64,000 nt of DNA from Spirochaetota bacterium (GCA_029562645.1 JAKQUI010000069.1:236231-300230), one strand, 5' to 3'; counted from the first letter of the stretch, positions 47,739-57,035 are shown. Numbers and translations are program-made. The notes: generated by a model not told the origin, from the sequence alone.

Positions 47739-49433
47739 ATGCACAACACATTGCTCCTCGTCGCCGTTAACGCGCGCTATTCGCACCCCAACCTGGCGCT
47801 CTTCTCGCTGCGCACCTGCGTCGCGGACCTGGGCCATCGGACCGTCATCCGCGAGTTCACCATCAACGACAGCGACGATGCGATCGTGCGGGGAATTGTC
47901 GCCGAGGAACCGGCCATCGTCGCGCTCTCGGCGTATATCTGGAACGCGCGGTGCCTCAAGCGCATCATCCCGCGCATCGGGACGGCGCTTCCGCACGCGC
48001 GAATCATCCTCGGCGGCCCGGAGGCCAGTTACACGGCGCATGCCTGGCTCGCGGATTTCCCGCGCATCGATTGCATCGTGGCCGGTCACGGCGAGACGGG
48101 ATTCCGGCGCCTCGTGAGCGGAGAGACGGATGCGGGCGAGCGCATTATCACCATTCCCAATACGCCGTTCGACGAGATTCCGTTTCCCTATCGCGACGAG
48201 GATTTCGCGGACCACAATCTGGGCGTCCGCAACGTGTACTACGAAAGCAGCCGCGGGTGCCCGTTCCGGTGCGCCTACTGCCTCTCGTCGCGAAGCGACC
48301 AGCGCCTGGAGTTTCGGGACCCGGAGCGCGTGTTCGACGAGATCGACCAGCTTATGCGGCATCACCCCCGGTTGATCAAGTTCGTCGATCGGACCTTCAA
48401 CGCGCGCCCGGAGCGCGCCATCGCGCTCTGGGAGGGCATCGCCGCGCGCTACGACGGATCGGGCACGCGATTCCACTTCGAGGTGCACCCGGCCCTGCTC
48501 GACGACGAGACGCTTCGCGCGCTCGCCGGCATTCCCGCGGGCCTCTTCCAATTCGAGCTGGGCATACAATCAGCACACGACGCGACCATCGAGGCGATCG
48601 GGCGCAGCGGCCGATGGGAGCGCGTTCGCGAGAGCATCGCGCGGCTGCGCGAGTCGGGGAACATGCATCTGCATGCGGACATGATCGCGGGGCTGCCCGG
48701 GGAGGACGCGGATGCGGTGCGCCGCTCCTTCAACGCCATCTACGCGCTCGGGGCCGACCACTTCCAGCTGGGATTCCTCAAGGTGCTCCCCGGCACGCGA
48801 CTCGCGGACGAGGCGGCGTTGTACGGCATCGCACACGATCCGGAGCCGCCGTACGCCATCATCGAGAGCGCGCGCCTCTCTCGCGATGTCATCGCGGGCC
48901 TGCATGCGATCGACCGCCTCGTAAACGCATTGCACAATACCGGCCGCTTCGTCACGACGCTCGCCGCCCTCATGGAGGAGTTTTCCGATCCCTTCGCGGC
49001 ATATCGCGCCCTTGCGGACCACGCGCGCGAAACCGCGCAACACCCGCCGGACAGGGCATGGGAGCCAAACGCCGCGCTAATTCTCGATTTCGCGGCCGCG
49101 CATCTCCCGCACCGTCGCGGCTATCTTCGCGATTGTCTCGCCTGGGACTGGTGCGCGACCACGCGCACCCACGTGTATCCGGCCATGCTCAAGCGGGCGG
49201 AGGCTGCGCAGGCACGAAAATCTTTTTATAAATCGATTGAACGGGGCGATCCCGCGACCCCCGTGATGATCGGCGATTGCGCGCTGTCGTGGGACGAGCT
49301 GCGCGCGGCGGCGTTCTTCCACGCCGCGACCGACGAGTTCCGCGCGCGCAGGATGCGGGGACATCCCGCCGCGCTGCACCTTCGCGCCGGGCGCGGCGGC
49401 CCGCGGGTGGTCTATCTGTCCTCGATTTCCTGA
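47739..49433 (+). CDS. B12-binding-domain radical SAM protein (DUF4080 type)
   Basis: 564 residues. The N-terminal ~135 residues form a B12-binding-like Rossmann domain (LLVAVNARYSHPNLALFSLR, IVALSAYIWN, ILGGPEASY). The radical SAM core follows with the 4Fe-4S cluster motif GCPFRCAYC (C174, C178, C181), KFVDRTFN and FQFELGIQS. The C-terminal ~170 residues match the domain found in this family. Such proteins are fairly common but have no settled substrate. The B12-like domain lacks an obvious DxHxxG His, so cobalamin may not be bound through His. The 3' end overlaps the convergent small gene by 22 bp. Confidence 0.88.
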   Translation: MHNTLLLVAVNARYSHPNLALFSLRTCVADLGHRTVIREFTINDSDDAIVRGIVAEEPAIVALSAYIWNARCLKRIIPRIGTALPHARIILGGPEASYTAHAWLADFPRIDCIVAGHGETGFRRLVSGETDAGERIITIPNTPFDEIPFPYRDEDFADHNLGVRNVYYESSRGCPFRCAYCLSSRSDQRLEFRDPERVFDEIDQLMRHHPRLIKFVDRTFNARPERAIALWEGIAARYDGSGTRFHFEVHPALLDDETLRALAGIPAGLFQFELGIQSAHDATIEAIGRSGRWERVRESIARLRESGNMHLHADMIAGLPGEDADAVRRSFNAIYALGADHFQLGFLKVLPGTRLADEAALYGIAHDPEPPYAIIESARLSRDVIAGLHAIDRLVNALHNTGRFVTTLAALMEEFSDPFAAYRALADHARETAQHPPDRAWEPNAALILDFAAAHLPHRRGYLRDCLAWDWCATTRTHVYPAMLKRAEAAQARKSFYKSIERGDPATPVMIGDCALSWDELRAAAFFHAATDEFRARRMRGHPAALHLRAGRGGPRVVYLSSIS

Positions 49434-49636
49434 ACCGCGAAGAAATTCACCAGCAGTTTCGTGAGCTCCGTCATAGGCACCACGGGCATGCGCAGCCGGA
49501 TATTGATGGCCTGAACGAGCTGGATCTTCATGAACCCCAGCGAGGTGGGATCGAAGTTCGCAAGCGCCGCCGCCTGCGCGTCGATCTCGGCGCGGTGCGC
49601 ATCGACGAAGCGCCGATAGGTATCGCGGTTCATCAT
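49412..49636 (-). CDS. Small protein coupled to ribonuclease R, function unknown
   Basis: About 74 residues, mostly helical (NRDTYRRFVDAHRAEIDAQA, then LTKLLVNFFAVQEIEDR); no recognised domain. GTG (49639), ATG (49636) and ATG (49633) are possible starts, all overlapping or touching the rnr stop, so translation is probably coupled to rnr. Its 3' end lies inside the end of the convergent radical SAM gene. Confidence 0.55.
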   Translation of the reverse strand: MMNRDTYRRFVDAHRAEIDAQAAALANFDPTSLGFMKIQLVQAINIRLRMPVVPMTELTKLLVNFFAVQEIEDR

Positions 49637-51732
49637 CACTGCATCTCGAAATCGATCCGCATCATCTCGAGCTCAACCGCGATCAGCCGGCAGGAGACCC
49701 GGTCGCCGAGGCGGAAGCGACGGCCGAGCCGCTTGCCCACCACCATGTAATCGTCCTCCTGGACCAGGTAGTAGTCGTCGGTGAGGGTGCGCAGCGGCAC
49801 CATCCCCTCGATGGGCTTGTCGATGAGAGTGACGTAGATCCCGTACTTCGAGACGCCGCTCACGATGCAGTCGAAGAGCTGCCCCACCCGCGACGCGAGA
49901 AGGCGGCACGCCTTGATCTTCACGAAATCGCGCTCGGCGCGCATCGCCGTGCGCTCGGTGTCCGACGCCGTCTCGCCGATCGAAACGAGCTCCGGCACTC
50001 CGTATGGCGGCTTCGCGCCGAAGATGAGGCTCTTGAGGCAGCGGTGCACCACGAGGTCCGGATAGCGGCGGATGGGCGAGGTGAAATGCGTGTAGTCGGC
50101 GAAGCCGAGTCCGAAGTGTCCCAACGGCTTCTCGTCGTAGTAGGCCTGCATCATCGATTTCAGGACGATGAAATTCACCACCTGCTCGTACTCCCTGCCC
50201 GCCACGCTGTCGACGACCTTCTGCAGGGCGACCCCGGTGCGCAACCGCCGCTCGAGCGTGATATCGCACACGGCGAGAAAGCGCCGAAGCATCTCGAGCT
50301 TTTCATCGGCGATGGGTTCATGGACGCGGTAGAGGGTCGGGATGTCGTTTTCGCGCAACGCCTTCGAAACCGCCTCGTTCGCCGAGAGCATGAACTCCTC
50401 GACGACGGCATGGCTTCGGTAGCGCGTCGCGAACTCGATGTCCGCGATGTTCACGCCGTCGTAGCGCACGTCCTCATCGGGCAGATTGAGGTCGATGCGC
50501 CCATCGGCCAGGCGCTTCTTCTTGAGCCGGAGGGCGAGTTCGTGCATCGCGCGCAGCCGGGCGGAGAGATCGGAGCCGTCGTCGCTCCCGATCAGCTCGT
50601 CGGCGCTGCGATACGTCAGGCGGTGATCGACGAGGATGACGCCCTCGAAGAAGCGCGACGCGACGATGGCGCCGTCGGCGCCGATCTCCATCTCCGCGGT
50701 GACCGCGAGACGGTCCTCGCCGGCCCGCAGCGAGCACAGGTCGTTCGAGAGCACCTCCGGGAGCATGGGGATCACGTGCCGTCCCAGATAATAGCTGTTG
50801 CCGCGCCGGAGCGCCTCGCGGTCGAGCGCGCTTCCCCGGTCCACGAAGTGCGCGACGTCGGCGATGTGGACGTACAGGACCGTCTTCCCGCCGACCGTTT
50901 CCAGCGATATCGCGTCGTCGAAATCCTTCGCGTGCTCGCCGTCGATGGTCACCGTGAAAAGTTCCCGGTAGTTTTTCCGGCGCGGGTCGATGCGCGTGAT
51001 GCGCTCGCGCAGGCGCTCGTATTCCTCCGCCGCGGGGTAGGCCTCCGGCAGCGCGTGCTTGATGACGACGCGGGAGAAATCGTAGGACTCCTCGTCGGGC
51101 AGGACCGCGTCGACGATCGCGCACGCGTGCTCGCCGCCCTCGATATGATCGTCGAGGCGTATGATGGCGTAGTGTCCCTCGTCCGGCTCGCCCGCAGCGC
51201 GCGGCGCGGTCGCCGTGAGCCCGCCCGGGAGGTCCATGACCGACAGATGGACGCCTCGTCGCGTCTTCCCGGTGACCTTCGCGAAAAACAGTTCGCGGCT
51301 CCGACGCAGGACATCGCGCACGACGCCGTGCACCTCGCCGTGCCTGCAGTCGACCACATCGACCAGCACGTAGTCGTCGTTGTGCGCGCGGCCGAGGTTC
51401 TCCCCCTTGACGAGCACCTCCTGGCCGTCGACGCCGACGAAAACGCCGCGATTCGCCCGCTGAAGGCGCAGCACCCCCTCGAGACGGAACGGGGATGCGG
51501 GGACGTACTTTCCGCGCTTCTTCTGTAAAAATCCGGCGGCTGCCAGGTCGTTGAGGATGGATGCGGCTTTCGCGACTTCCTTGCGCGAGCGCCCGGGCCC
51601 CTTCTTTTTCCGGACCTCAGTACGCTGACGCCGTCGCTTGGCCTCATCGAGCCCCTGGAGGAGCGACTCGGGCGTGACCGGTTCGGTGAGGGCCTTGAGG
51701 TGGGCGATGATCCGTTTCGATGATACCGGCAT
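49636..51732 (-). CDS. rnr: Ribonuclease R
   Basis: 698 residues, a 3'-5' exoribonuclease. It has an N-terminal helix-turn-helix and cold-shock-like OB folds (RGVFVGVDGQEVLVKGENL), the RNB catalytic domain with TIDGEHAKDFDDAISLE (the metal-binding acidic cluster), ADVAHFVDRGSALDREA and FTSPIRRYPDLVVHR, and a C-terminal S1 domain (GQLFDCIVSGVSKYGIYVTL). It is shorter than E. coli RNase R because it lacks the long basic tail. Confidence 0.95.
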   Translation of the reverse strand: MPVSSKRIIAHLKALTEPVTPESLLQGLDEAKRRRQRTEVRKKKGPGRSRKEVAKAASILNDLAAAGFLQKKRGKYVPASPFRLEGVLRLQRANRGVFVGVDGQEVLVKGENLGRAHNDDYVLVDVVDCRHGEVHGVVRDVLRRSRELFFAKVTGKTRRGVHLSVMDLPGGLTATAPRAAGEPDEGHYAIIRLDDHIEGGEHACAIVDAVLPDEESYDFSRVVIKHALPEAYPAAEEYERLRERITRIDPRRKNYRELFTVTIDGEHAKDFDDAISLETVGGKTVLYVHIADVAHFVDRGSALDREALRRGNSYYLGRHVIPMLPEVLSNDLCSLRAGEDRLAVTAEMEIGADGAIVASRFFEGVILVDHRLTYRSADELIGSDDGSDLSARLRAMHELALRLKKKRLADGRIDLNLPDEDVRYDGVNIADIEFATRYRSHAVVEEFMLSANEAVSKALRENDIPTLYRVHEPIADEKLEMLRRFLAVCDITLERRLRTGVALQKVVDSVAGREYEQVVNFIVLKSMMQAYYDEKPLGHFGLGFADYTHFTSPIRRYPDLVVHRCLKSLIFGAKPPYGVPELVSIGETASDTERTAMRAERDFVKIKACRLLASRVGQLFDCIVSGVSKYGIYVTLIDKPIEGMVPLRTLTDDYYLVQEDDYMVVGKRLGRRFRLGDRVSCRLIAVELEMMRIDFEMQ

Positions 51733-51759
51733 AGGCGTGCGGCGCGGTCCCCGACGGGG

Positions 51760-52089
51760 TTACTGCGCGCCGCTCCCGCCCCGATCGGTCGGGCGCGCGC
51801 TCTTGATCGCGGCGATCTCCTGGCGCTTCGCCTCGATCTCCTCGCGGACGCCCGCGATGGCGCGGGTCTTTTCGACGATGAATTCATCGGAGAGGGCGAT
51901 GCTCGCATCGCCCGCGTCGGCGCGCTTGACGACGTACTCGCCCACCTCGGCGTTGATCCGGCCGATGCTCATCTCCAGTCGCTTGATGTCCATGGTGAGC
52001 TTGGCGATGCGGGCGTACTCCTCGGTCTTGGTGATGAGTTTTTCACTATATGTAAACAACGATTCGCTGGCGTCCTTAAAAAAGCCCAT
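51760..52089 (-). CDS. Small coiled-coil protein, function unknown
   Basis: 109 residues. It starts MGFFKDASESLFTYSEKLIT with a helical segment (KLTMDIKRLEMSIGRINAEVG), and a second coiled coil (TRAIAGVREEIEAKRQEIAA) before a polar tail. No membrane segment. The ATG at 52089 has GGAGG 6 bp upstream; a GTG at 52101 overlaps that site. Lies 27 bp upstream of rnr, same strand. Confidence 0.7.
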   Translation of the reverse strand: MGFFKDASESLFTYSEKLITKTEEYARIAKLTMDIKRLEMSIGRINAEVGEYVVKRADAGDASIALSDEFIVEKTRAIAGVREEIEAKRQEIAAIKSARPTDRGGSGAQ

Positions 52090-52168
52090 AAGTTCCTCCA
52101 CATGAGTGCTCGGTTCGAACGATGCAATTATTTGTTGATTTTGTCAATAATAATGATATTTTTATTCC

Positions 52169-53002
52169 ATGGACGCCAATGAACACCGGACGCGCGCGGC
52201 GGACGCGGCGGAGAGATTGATGCGCATCGTGCGCTCGAACGCGCGCGTGATCGTCAGTGCCGCTGTCGCGGTCACGATCGCCGTGACGATCGCATTCTTC
52301 ATCGTCCGACAGCGCGGCCGCGCGATCGAGCGGGAGAACCGGCAGCGGCAACTCGAGATCGACCGGGCGGCCCACCCCGCCGAGACGGCGCTTCTGGAGC
52401 GATACGCCGCGATCGTCGCCGAGCGCCTTCCCGACGTTTCGTGCGCCCTCCGCCCGCCCACCGTCATCGCGATCGACGGCCATTCGGGCATACGGGAGAT
52501 CGGCGTCCATCTCGATCCGCAGTCGCGCGCGGTGGGTACGATCACCATCCGCACGGACCCGTCGTTCACGGCGCACGGCTTCAAGCTCTTCGGGGAGATA
52601 TTCCTCCAGTCGCCCCCGAGCGGCGGCCCGACCGCCGAGGGAGCTCGCGCGCCGGCGCGACCAGCGGTGATCGCGCCCGACGGATCGATCGTACACGACG
52701 ATTTCACCATCACCTTCGCCGATTACCGGGAACCGATCCAGGCGGCGCCCGCGGGCGCGCGGCAACCCGTGCGCAATCCCGTGTTCGATCCCGCTACCGG
52801 CCGGATCATCCCCCGGGACGGCGCGCGCCAGCCGCTGATCGGCGACACCGAACACGCCGTGAACGCAGGCGCGACCATTACGGTAAAACCGCCGGAGGTG
52901 GTCGCGCGCGAGATCACCATTACGATGAAGACGGACCGAAGCGGCGTCGCCCGGGACGTGTTCGTCCGCTCGCTCCAATCGCTCCTGGGGTCGAAGCGCT
53001 GA
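52169..53002 (+). CDS. Membrane-anchored protein of unknown function
   Basis: 277 residues with one membrane helix near the N-terminus (about 27-46, ARVIVSAAVAVTIAVTIAFF), then a soluble domain of beta character with a linker rich in Pro and Ala (SPPSGGPTAEGARAPARPA). The orientation (basic residues before the helix) predicts that most of the protein is periplasmic. I do not recognise the family. It diverges from the coiled-coil gene across an AT-rich 79-bp gap that must hold both promoters. Confidence 0.65.
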   Translation: MDANEHRTRAADAAERLMRIVRSNARVIVSAAVAVTIAVTIAFFIVRQRGRAIERENRQRQLEIDRAAHPAETALLERYAAIVAERLPDVSCALRPPTVIAIDGHSGIREIGVHLDPQSRAVGTITIRTDPSFTAHGFKLFGEIFLQSPPSGGPTAEGARAPARPAVIAPDGSIVHDDFTITFADYREPIQAAPAGARQPVRNPVFDPATGRIIPRDGARQPLIGDTEHAVNAGATITVKPPEVVAREITITMKTDRSGVARDVFVRSLQSLLGSKR

Positions 53003-53123
53003 TGCGGGCATCCGGCGCGGGACGCGGATCAGCCCCCGCTATATTCCGTGTCGTGTTTCCGAAGTGAACCGCCGCAAAACGAATGCGATCACGAAGACGA
53101 AGGAAACCTCAGAGGGAATGGAG

Positions 53124-54089
53124 CTAGTGCTTCGTCTTGAGATCGCTCACGATGCGCCGAATCTCGCCGCTGAGCTCGCGCGCCTTTGCGCCAAAGGCGC
53201 GGTCGCTGTACTCGACGATGCCGGTCCCCACGTTGACGACCCGAAAGCTGAATACGCCGGTGTCGTCTATCCGCGCGTACGATCCGAACAGCATGTATCC
53301 CGCCGCCTTGAGACGCGACGATCCGTCCGCCGGGGTGCGCGCGTCGCCCTTGAGCAGCCCGGCCTGTGCGAGCTCCACCTCCTGCACCAGCTTCTCGAGC
53401 TTTTCGCGCTCCACGACGGCGAACAGGTTGGACTTCACGACCTCGTCGCGCAGCATCATCTGGATGGCGCGGGCGAGCTCACGATCGCCCGGCGACGAAT
53501 CCACGTCCATCACCGCGGCGCTGCGCCCGGCGGCCACCGTACCGCGCCCGGCCTTCCACGCCTTCTCGTCGATGACCGCCGCAGGGGTCCCCGATTTGAT
53601 GAAGCGGTGGATCCCGGCCATCATCTCCTTGTAATGCTTGCCGATGCACACCTGGCTCAAGACCAGGCGCCCGCTCGTCGCATCGTACAACTTGACGAAT
53701 ACATGATGCTTCCCCGCAAAGGCCTGAACGCGCCCTGTCAGGATATACTGCGCGCCGAGCGCCTTCCCCGCGGCCACCGCATCCTTCGGCTCCACGCCAT
53801 GGTGCGCGATCGTGATCCCCGCCGCAGCCAGCCTCCGCCCAGACAGCGCGGGATCGATGAGCGTGAAGACGCCGGTGTTTCGCCATTCGGTGGCGACGAG
53901 CTCGAAATAGAACGCGGCGGTCGACGCGTCGACTTTCGTCCCCTGTATGCCCGCCAAAGCCAGGCGCGCCCCCGGGGGGACGACCAGCGGCGCCGCATGC
54001 GCATTCCACGCACCCGCGTGAAGCAATGCGGCAATCGACAGCGCCGCACACCAGCATCGCACCGCCGTTCGCGATATCGATCCACTCAT
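53124..54089 (-). CDS. CsgG/LpoB-like exported protein
   Basis: 321 residues with a signal peptide (to about residue 33, AWNAHA). Two similar halves each look like a CsgG-type alpha/beta domain: AAGKALGAQYILTGRVQAF in the first half, and FAVVEREKLEKLVQEVELAQAGLLKG followed by AAGYMLFGSYARIDD in the second. The VxERxxLxxLxxExxLxxxGL and xxxGxxYxLxGxxxx motifs are diagnostic. No lipobox Cys. Proteins of this group assemble envelope export pores or activate wall synthases. GGAGGTG precedes 54089. It is co-directional with the small gene 17 bp upstream. Confidence 0.75.
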   Translation of the reverse strand: MSGSISRTAVRCWCAALSIAALLHAGAWNAHAAPLVVPPGARLALAGIQGTKVDASTAAFYFELVATEWRNTGVFTLIDPALSGRRLAAAGITIAHHGVEPKDAVAAGKALGAQYILTGRVQAFAGKHHVFVKLYDATSGRLVLSQVCIGKHYKEMMAGIHRFIKSGTPAAVIDEKAWKAGRGTVAAGRSAAVMDVDSSPGDRELARAIQMMLRDEVVKSNLFAVVEREKLEKLVQEVELAQAGLLKGDARTPADGSSRLKAAGYMLFGSYARIDDTGVFSFRVVNVGTGIVEYSDRAFGAKARELSGEIRRIVSDLKTKH

Positions 54090-54106
54090 TTCCACACACC
54101 TCCAGA

Positions 54107-54547
54107 TCATATCTTCTCGATCCGATACACCACCAGCACGACCTCGAATCGGTACTCGGCCGTCTGGAACATGACGTCCGTGAGCACCGCCGACGGCGTC
54201 CCCGCGAAGGAGCCGTCCTGATACGCCTTCACGCGATAGGTCGCGCCGACGACCATGGCATCACGCGCGATGAGCATGCGATAGCGCATGCGGACCGGCT
54301 TCGCGAGCGCGTTCCCGTTCACGCGCACAATCTCCACGTGCGCGGCCTGTGACTTCTCGTTCGTTTCGATGCGGCGGACATCGAGCGTCATCACCGCGCC
54401 GAGCGGCAGGCCAAGCGGACCGGTGATGACATACTTTCGGTTCACTTCCTTGTATGGAATCGTCCTTCCATCCTCACCTATCGCCCGTGAATTACGAAAC
54501 GACACAAGCACTGCGGCTACGAACAGAATGTTAATAATTCTTTTCAT
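54107..54547 (-). CDS. Small exported protein of unknown function
   Basis: 146 residues with a signal peptide (MKRIINILFVAAVLVSFRNSRA) and a compact beta-rich body (YVITGPLGLPLGAVMTLDVRRIE, VRMRYRMLIARDAMVVGATYRVKAYQ). No family recognised. AAGGAAAGGG directly precedes tandem ATGs at 54550 and 54547. It is followed 17 bp later by the CsgG-like gene, so the two are probably one envelope operon. Confidence 0.6.
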   Translation of the reverse strand: MKRIINILFVAAVLVSFRNSRAIGEDGRTIPYKEVNRKYVITGPLGLPLGAVMTLDVRRIETNEKSQAAHVEIVRVNGNALAKPVRMRYRMLIARDAMVVGATYRVKAYQDGSFAGTPSAVLTDVMFQTAEYRFEVVLVVYRIEKI

Positions 54548-54730
54548 CATCCCTTTCCTTCTCGGTGTGCGGTTCGAGAATTCGATATATTCCATCGGGA
54601 AAAACCAGTCTATCCATTTTTCATCGAGACCTTGTATAAACAGCAATACGCAAACCCGAAGCGGCACACACCCATGAACAAGGGTCCAAGTGCGTGATTT
54701 TCATAAACAAGAAATGCCATTATGTCAAAT

Positions 54731-54760
54731 TAAACTTGACAGACGGCAGTTTGATATAAT
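54731..54760 (+). promoter_or_regulatory. Candidate promoter of the lipoprotein cluster
   Basis: A perfect -10 TATAAT lies at 54755-54760, 25 bp before the first lipoprotein gene. TTGACA (54736-54741) is only 13 bp away, while TAAACT (54731-54736) is at 18 bp, so the -35 assignment is uncertain. Confidence 0.45.
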
Positions 54761-54785
54761 AAGTTTCTTAGCAATGGAGGCCATC

Positions 54786-55409
54786 ATGAGACTTTCGACC
54801 TTATTCACTATTGCCATTATATTGTCGTCTTTTACTCTCACCGGTTGCGCAACCGCATTATACAACGCGGCGGCAGACAACGATATCATTAAAGTAAAAG
54901 CGCTCCTGGATCAAGGGGCGAACGTCAATGAAGACACATATGGCGCTGTTTGTCCGTTGTTCAGAGCAGCTGAAAACGGCAATACCGAGATGGTATCGCT
55001 CATGCTGGACCGGGGAGCGAATATCGACATAAATCTCAAAGGGAGGACCCCGTTATTTTGTGCGGTGTCCTCCGGGAAATTCGACACCGCAAAATACTTG
55101 GTGGACCGTGGGGCCAATATCGACATGGCGATAATCATGTGCGAAGGGTTATTAACGCCAGAAAAAAACTGGACCGACACATCGTACCCGATCGTACTCA
55201 GACAGAGCATCGCACTGCTCAAGGAATGGAAATCATCCCAGCCGAAGGGAAAGAGCCCCGCCGTACAGGCATCCGTTATTCATCTGAACGACGGCAGCGA
55301 GATCCGCGGGGAGATCGTCGGCCAGTCACGCACGGCGGTCGTCCTGAAGACAGCATACTCGACGGTGACGATCGAGAAGAAGAACATCAAGGAAATCAAA
55401 TACAAATGA
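54786..55409 (+). CDS. Ankyrin-repeat lipoprotein with C-terminal DGSEIRGEI module
   Basis: 207 residues with a lipobox at the end of the signal peptide (LTGC), then three ankyrin repeats (about 25-115: ALLDQGANVNEDTYGAVCPLFRAAENGN, MLDRGANIDINLKGRTPLF in part). The last ~45 residues (HLNDGSEIRGEIVGQSRTAV to KNIKEIKYK) form the module shared with the next lipoproteins. Predicted to be an outer- or inner-membrane-anchored periplasmic protein-interaction factor. GGAGG lies 5 bp before the ATG at 54786. First gene of a plus-strand cluster of lower GC than its surroundings. Confidence 0.8.
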   Translation: MRLSTLFTIAIILSSFTLTGCATALYNAAADNDIIKVKALLDQGANVNEDTYGAVCPLFRAAENGNTEMVSLMLDRGANIDINLKGRTPLFCAVSSGKFDTAKYLVDRGANIDMAIIMCEGLLTPEKNWTDTSYPIVLRQSIALLKEWKSSQPKGKSPAVQASVIHLNDGSEIRGEIVGQSRTAVVLKTAYSTVTIEKKNIKEIKYK

Positions 55410-55426
55410 ACACATGGGGCTGGCGC

Positions 55427-56080
55427 ATGAAAAGATCTGCGATACTTGGACTCATTCTCAGCATGACGTTTGCCATAGCATCCTGTAGAAGCTTCGATTA
55501 CGGGCTCCTGGATCAGAACGCATATATTGACAAAAGCATAAAACCCATGCGTGTTATCGTTAATATGGACAGCCTCGAAGCGTGTTTCGGCGAAGGCCTG
55601 CTCCAACGGTTCCAAGAGCAAAACCCGATGAACCAGGAAGGACTTGATAAGAGCCGGCAGATGATAAAGGAAGACAAGATCCGGATAACAAGGCTCTTCA
55701 AGCAGAATCTGAAGTCGGGATCGGAATCGAACGCCGCGTTCTTAAGCGTAATCATCCGCAACCACAGGTTCGACATGAACATGGGATGGATGGCTTCAAT
55801 TGCGGCGCTGGGCGCACTGAATCTATTAGGCTGTCCAATCGCATCGGGCTCTGTCAGCATCGAGGTTGAGGCGGCGATCCTCACTCCGACCGGGAAAGTT
55901 CTTAAATCGTACACCGTCAGGGCAACCGACACCGAATACTATGCCGCATACTGGGGATACAGCTTATTCGATGTCGATTCGTACCGGGTCGCGTACACCC
56001 GGGCAATTTTAGCCGCATGCAAGGACCTGCGCGATCAACTCCACAAAGACGCAATGTCCATTAACTCACTTATCAAATAG
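55427..56080 (+). CDS. Lipoprotein of unknown function
   Basis: 217 residues: signal peptide with lipobox IASC (MKRSAILGLILSMTFAIASC), then a soluble domain containing LKSGSESNAAFLSVIIRNHRF, GCPIASGSVSIEVEAAILTPTGK and YSLFDVDSYRVAYTRAIL. It resembles small periplasmic lipoproteins of unknown role and, unlike its neighbours, lacks the DGSEIRGEI module. An earlier ATG at 55406 overlaps the previous stop (ATGA) and would give 224 residues; GGGG upstream favours 55427. Confidence 0.65.
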   Translation: MKRSAILGLILSMTFAIASCRSFDYGLLDQNAYIDKSIKPMRVIVNMDSLEACFGEGLLQRFQEQNPMNQEGLDKSRQMIKEDKIRITRLFKQNLKSGSESNAAFLSVIIRNHRFDMNMGWMASIAALGALNLLGCPIASGSVSIEVEAAILTPTGKVLKSYTVRATDTEYYAAYWGYSLFDVDSYRVAYTRAILAACKDLRDQLHKDAMSINSLIK

Positions 56081-56088
56081 GAGCCGCA

Positions 56089-56418
56089 ATGATTATTCAA
56101 AGAATGATTCTATCGGCCATGATGATTCTTTCGGCTGTGCTTCTTTCTGCGTGTACAACAACATACCGAATGACCTACGACGGGTCCCACAATCTGAATG
56201 AATCCGCCGGTTCGGCGGCGAGAGACACGAAACCCGGCAATCCCGACAGAAACAGCCCTGACAAGAGCGCACCTGCGGACAAGGTGGTGTATCTCACGGA
56301 CGGGAGCGAGATCCGCGGAGAGATCGTTAGCCAGACACGCACGGCGGTCACGGTAAAAACGAAATATGCAACGATGACAATCGAAAAGAAGAACATCAGG
56401 GAAATCAAATACAAGTAG
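56089..56418 (+). CDS. Minimal lipoprotein carrying the DGSEIRGEI module
   Basis: 109 residues: signal peptide with lipobox LSAC, a ~45-residue polar linker (SAARDTKPGNPDRNSPDKSA) and then the module (VVYLTDGSEIRGEIVSQTRT onward, ending KKNIREIKYK). It is essentially the module on a tether, with no ankyrin part. Its last 119 bp of coding DNA are identical to the end of the next gene. AGGAG precedes the ATG; the next gene starts 2 bp after the stop. Confidence 0.75.
   Translation: MIIQRMILSAMMILSAVLLSACTTTYRMTYDGSHNLNESAGSAARDTKPGNPDRNSPDKSAPADKVVYLTDGSEIRGEIVSQTRTAVTVKTKYATMTIEKKNIREIKYK
56299..56417 (+). repeat. 119-bp direct repeat, copy A
   Basis: Identical over 119 bp to 56916-57034; it encodes the DGSEIRGEI module of the 109-residue lipoprotein. 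The related segment in the first ankyrin gene (about 55290-55408) is clearly diverged. Confidence 0.9.
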
Positions 56419-56420
56419 CC

Positions 56421-57035
56421 ATGAAAACAACGAAAGCGTTATTCCTAACCCTTATCACGCTACTATCGCTGGCTGGTTGTACCACTCCGCTACAGAAAGC
56501 AACGGTGGATGGCGACATCAAGCAGGTGGAAGCCCTAATAAACAAGGGTGCTGATGTAAATGAAATCGGGGGAAGAGTAACACCCTTGTGGCTTGCGATT
56601 GCTTATAATGTCTCCATCGACATCATTCGCCTCTTACTTGATAAAGGCGCCGATCCCAATGGAACCGGAGGGGATCTTTCCCGGCGGCCAATTCATCTGG
56701 CGGTTGACAAAGGCAATGCAAATGTTGTAAAACTCCTACTTGACCGGGGGGCCGATGTTAGTTTTTTAAATTCTCAGGGCCTGACGCCCTTGAAAATGGC
56801 GGAGGAAAGAGGCCAGACGGTTATCGCCCGCCTGCTCAGAGATGCGGAGGAAAGCCAGTATAAAAAACTCTCTGCAGATAAATCCGGCAAAAAGGAGAAC
56901 GTAATTATTCTGAAAGACGGGAGCGAGATCCGCGGAGAGATCGTTAGCCAGACACGCACGGCGGTCACGGTAAAAACGAAATATGCAACGATGACAATCG
57001 AAAAGAAGAACATCAGGGAAATCAAATACAAGTAA
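56421..57035 (+). CDS. Ankyrin-repeat lipoprotein with C-terminal DGSEIRGEI module (second copy)
   Basis: 204 residues. It has a signal peptide ending in lipobox LAGC, about three ankyrin repeats (EALINKGADVNEIGGRVTPLW, LLLDKGADPNGTGGDLSRRPIH, LLLDRGADVSFLNSQGLTPLK), a helical spacer and the shared module (ILKDGSEIRGEIVSQTRTAV onward). It has the same architecture as the 207-residue protein at 54786, so the two look like tandem duplicates separated by two other lipoprotein genes. Starts 2 bp after the preceding stop. Confidence 0.8.
   Translation: MKTTKALFLTLITLLSLAGCTTPLQKATVDGDIKQVEALINKGADVNEIGGRVTPLWLAIAYNVSIDIIRLLLDKGADPNGTGGDLSRRPIHLAVDKGNANVVKLLLDRGADVSFLNSQGLTPLKMAEERGQTVIARLLRDAEESQYKKLSADKSGKKENVIILKDGSEIRGEIVSQTRTAVTVKTKYATMTIEKKNIREIKYK
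56916..57034 (+). repeat. 119-bp direct repeat, copy B
   Basis: Identical to 56299-56417, indicating recent duplication or gene conversion of the module-coding DNA, including synonymous positions. Confidence 0.9.
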
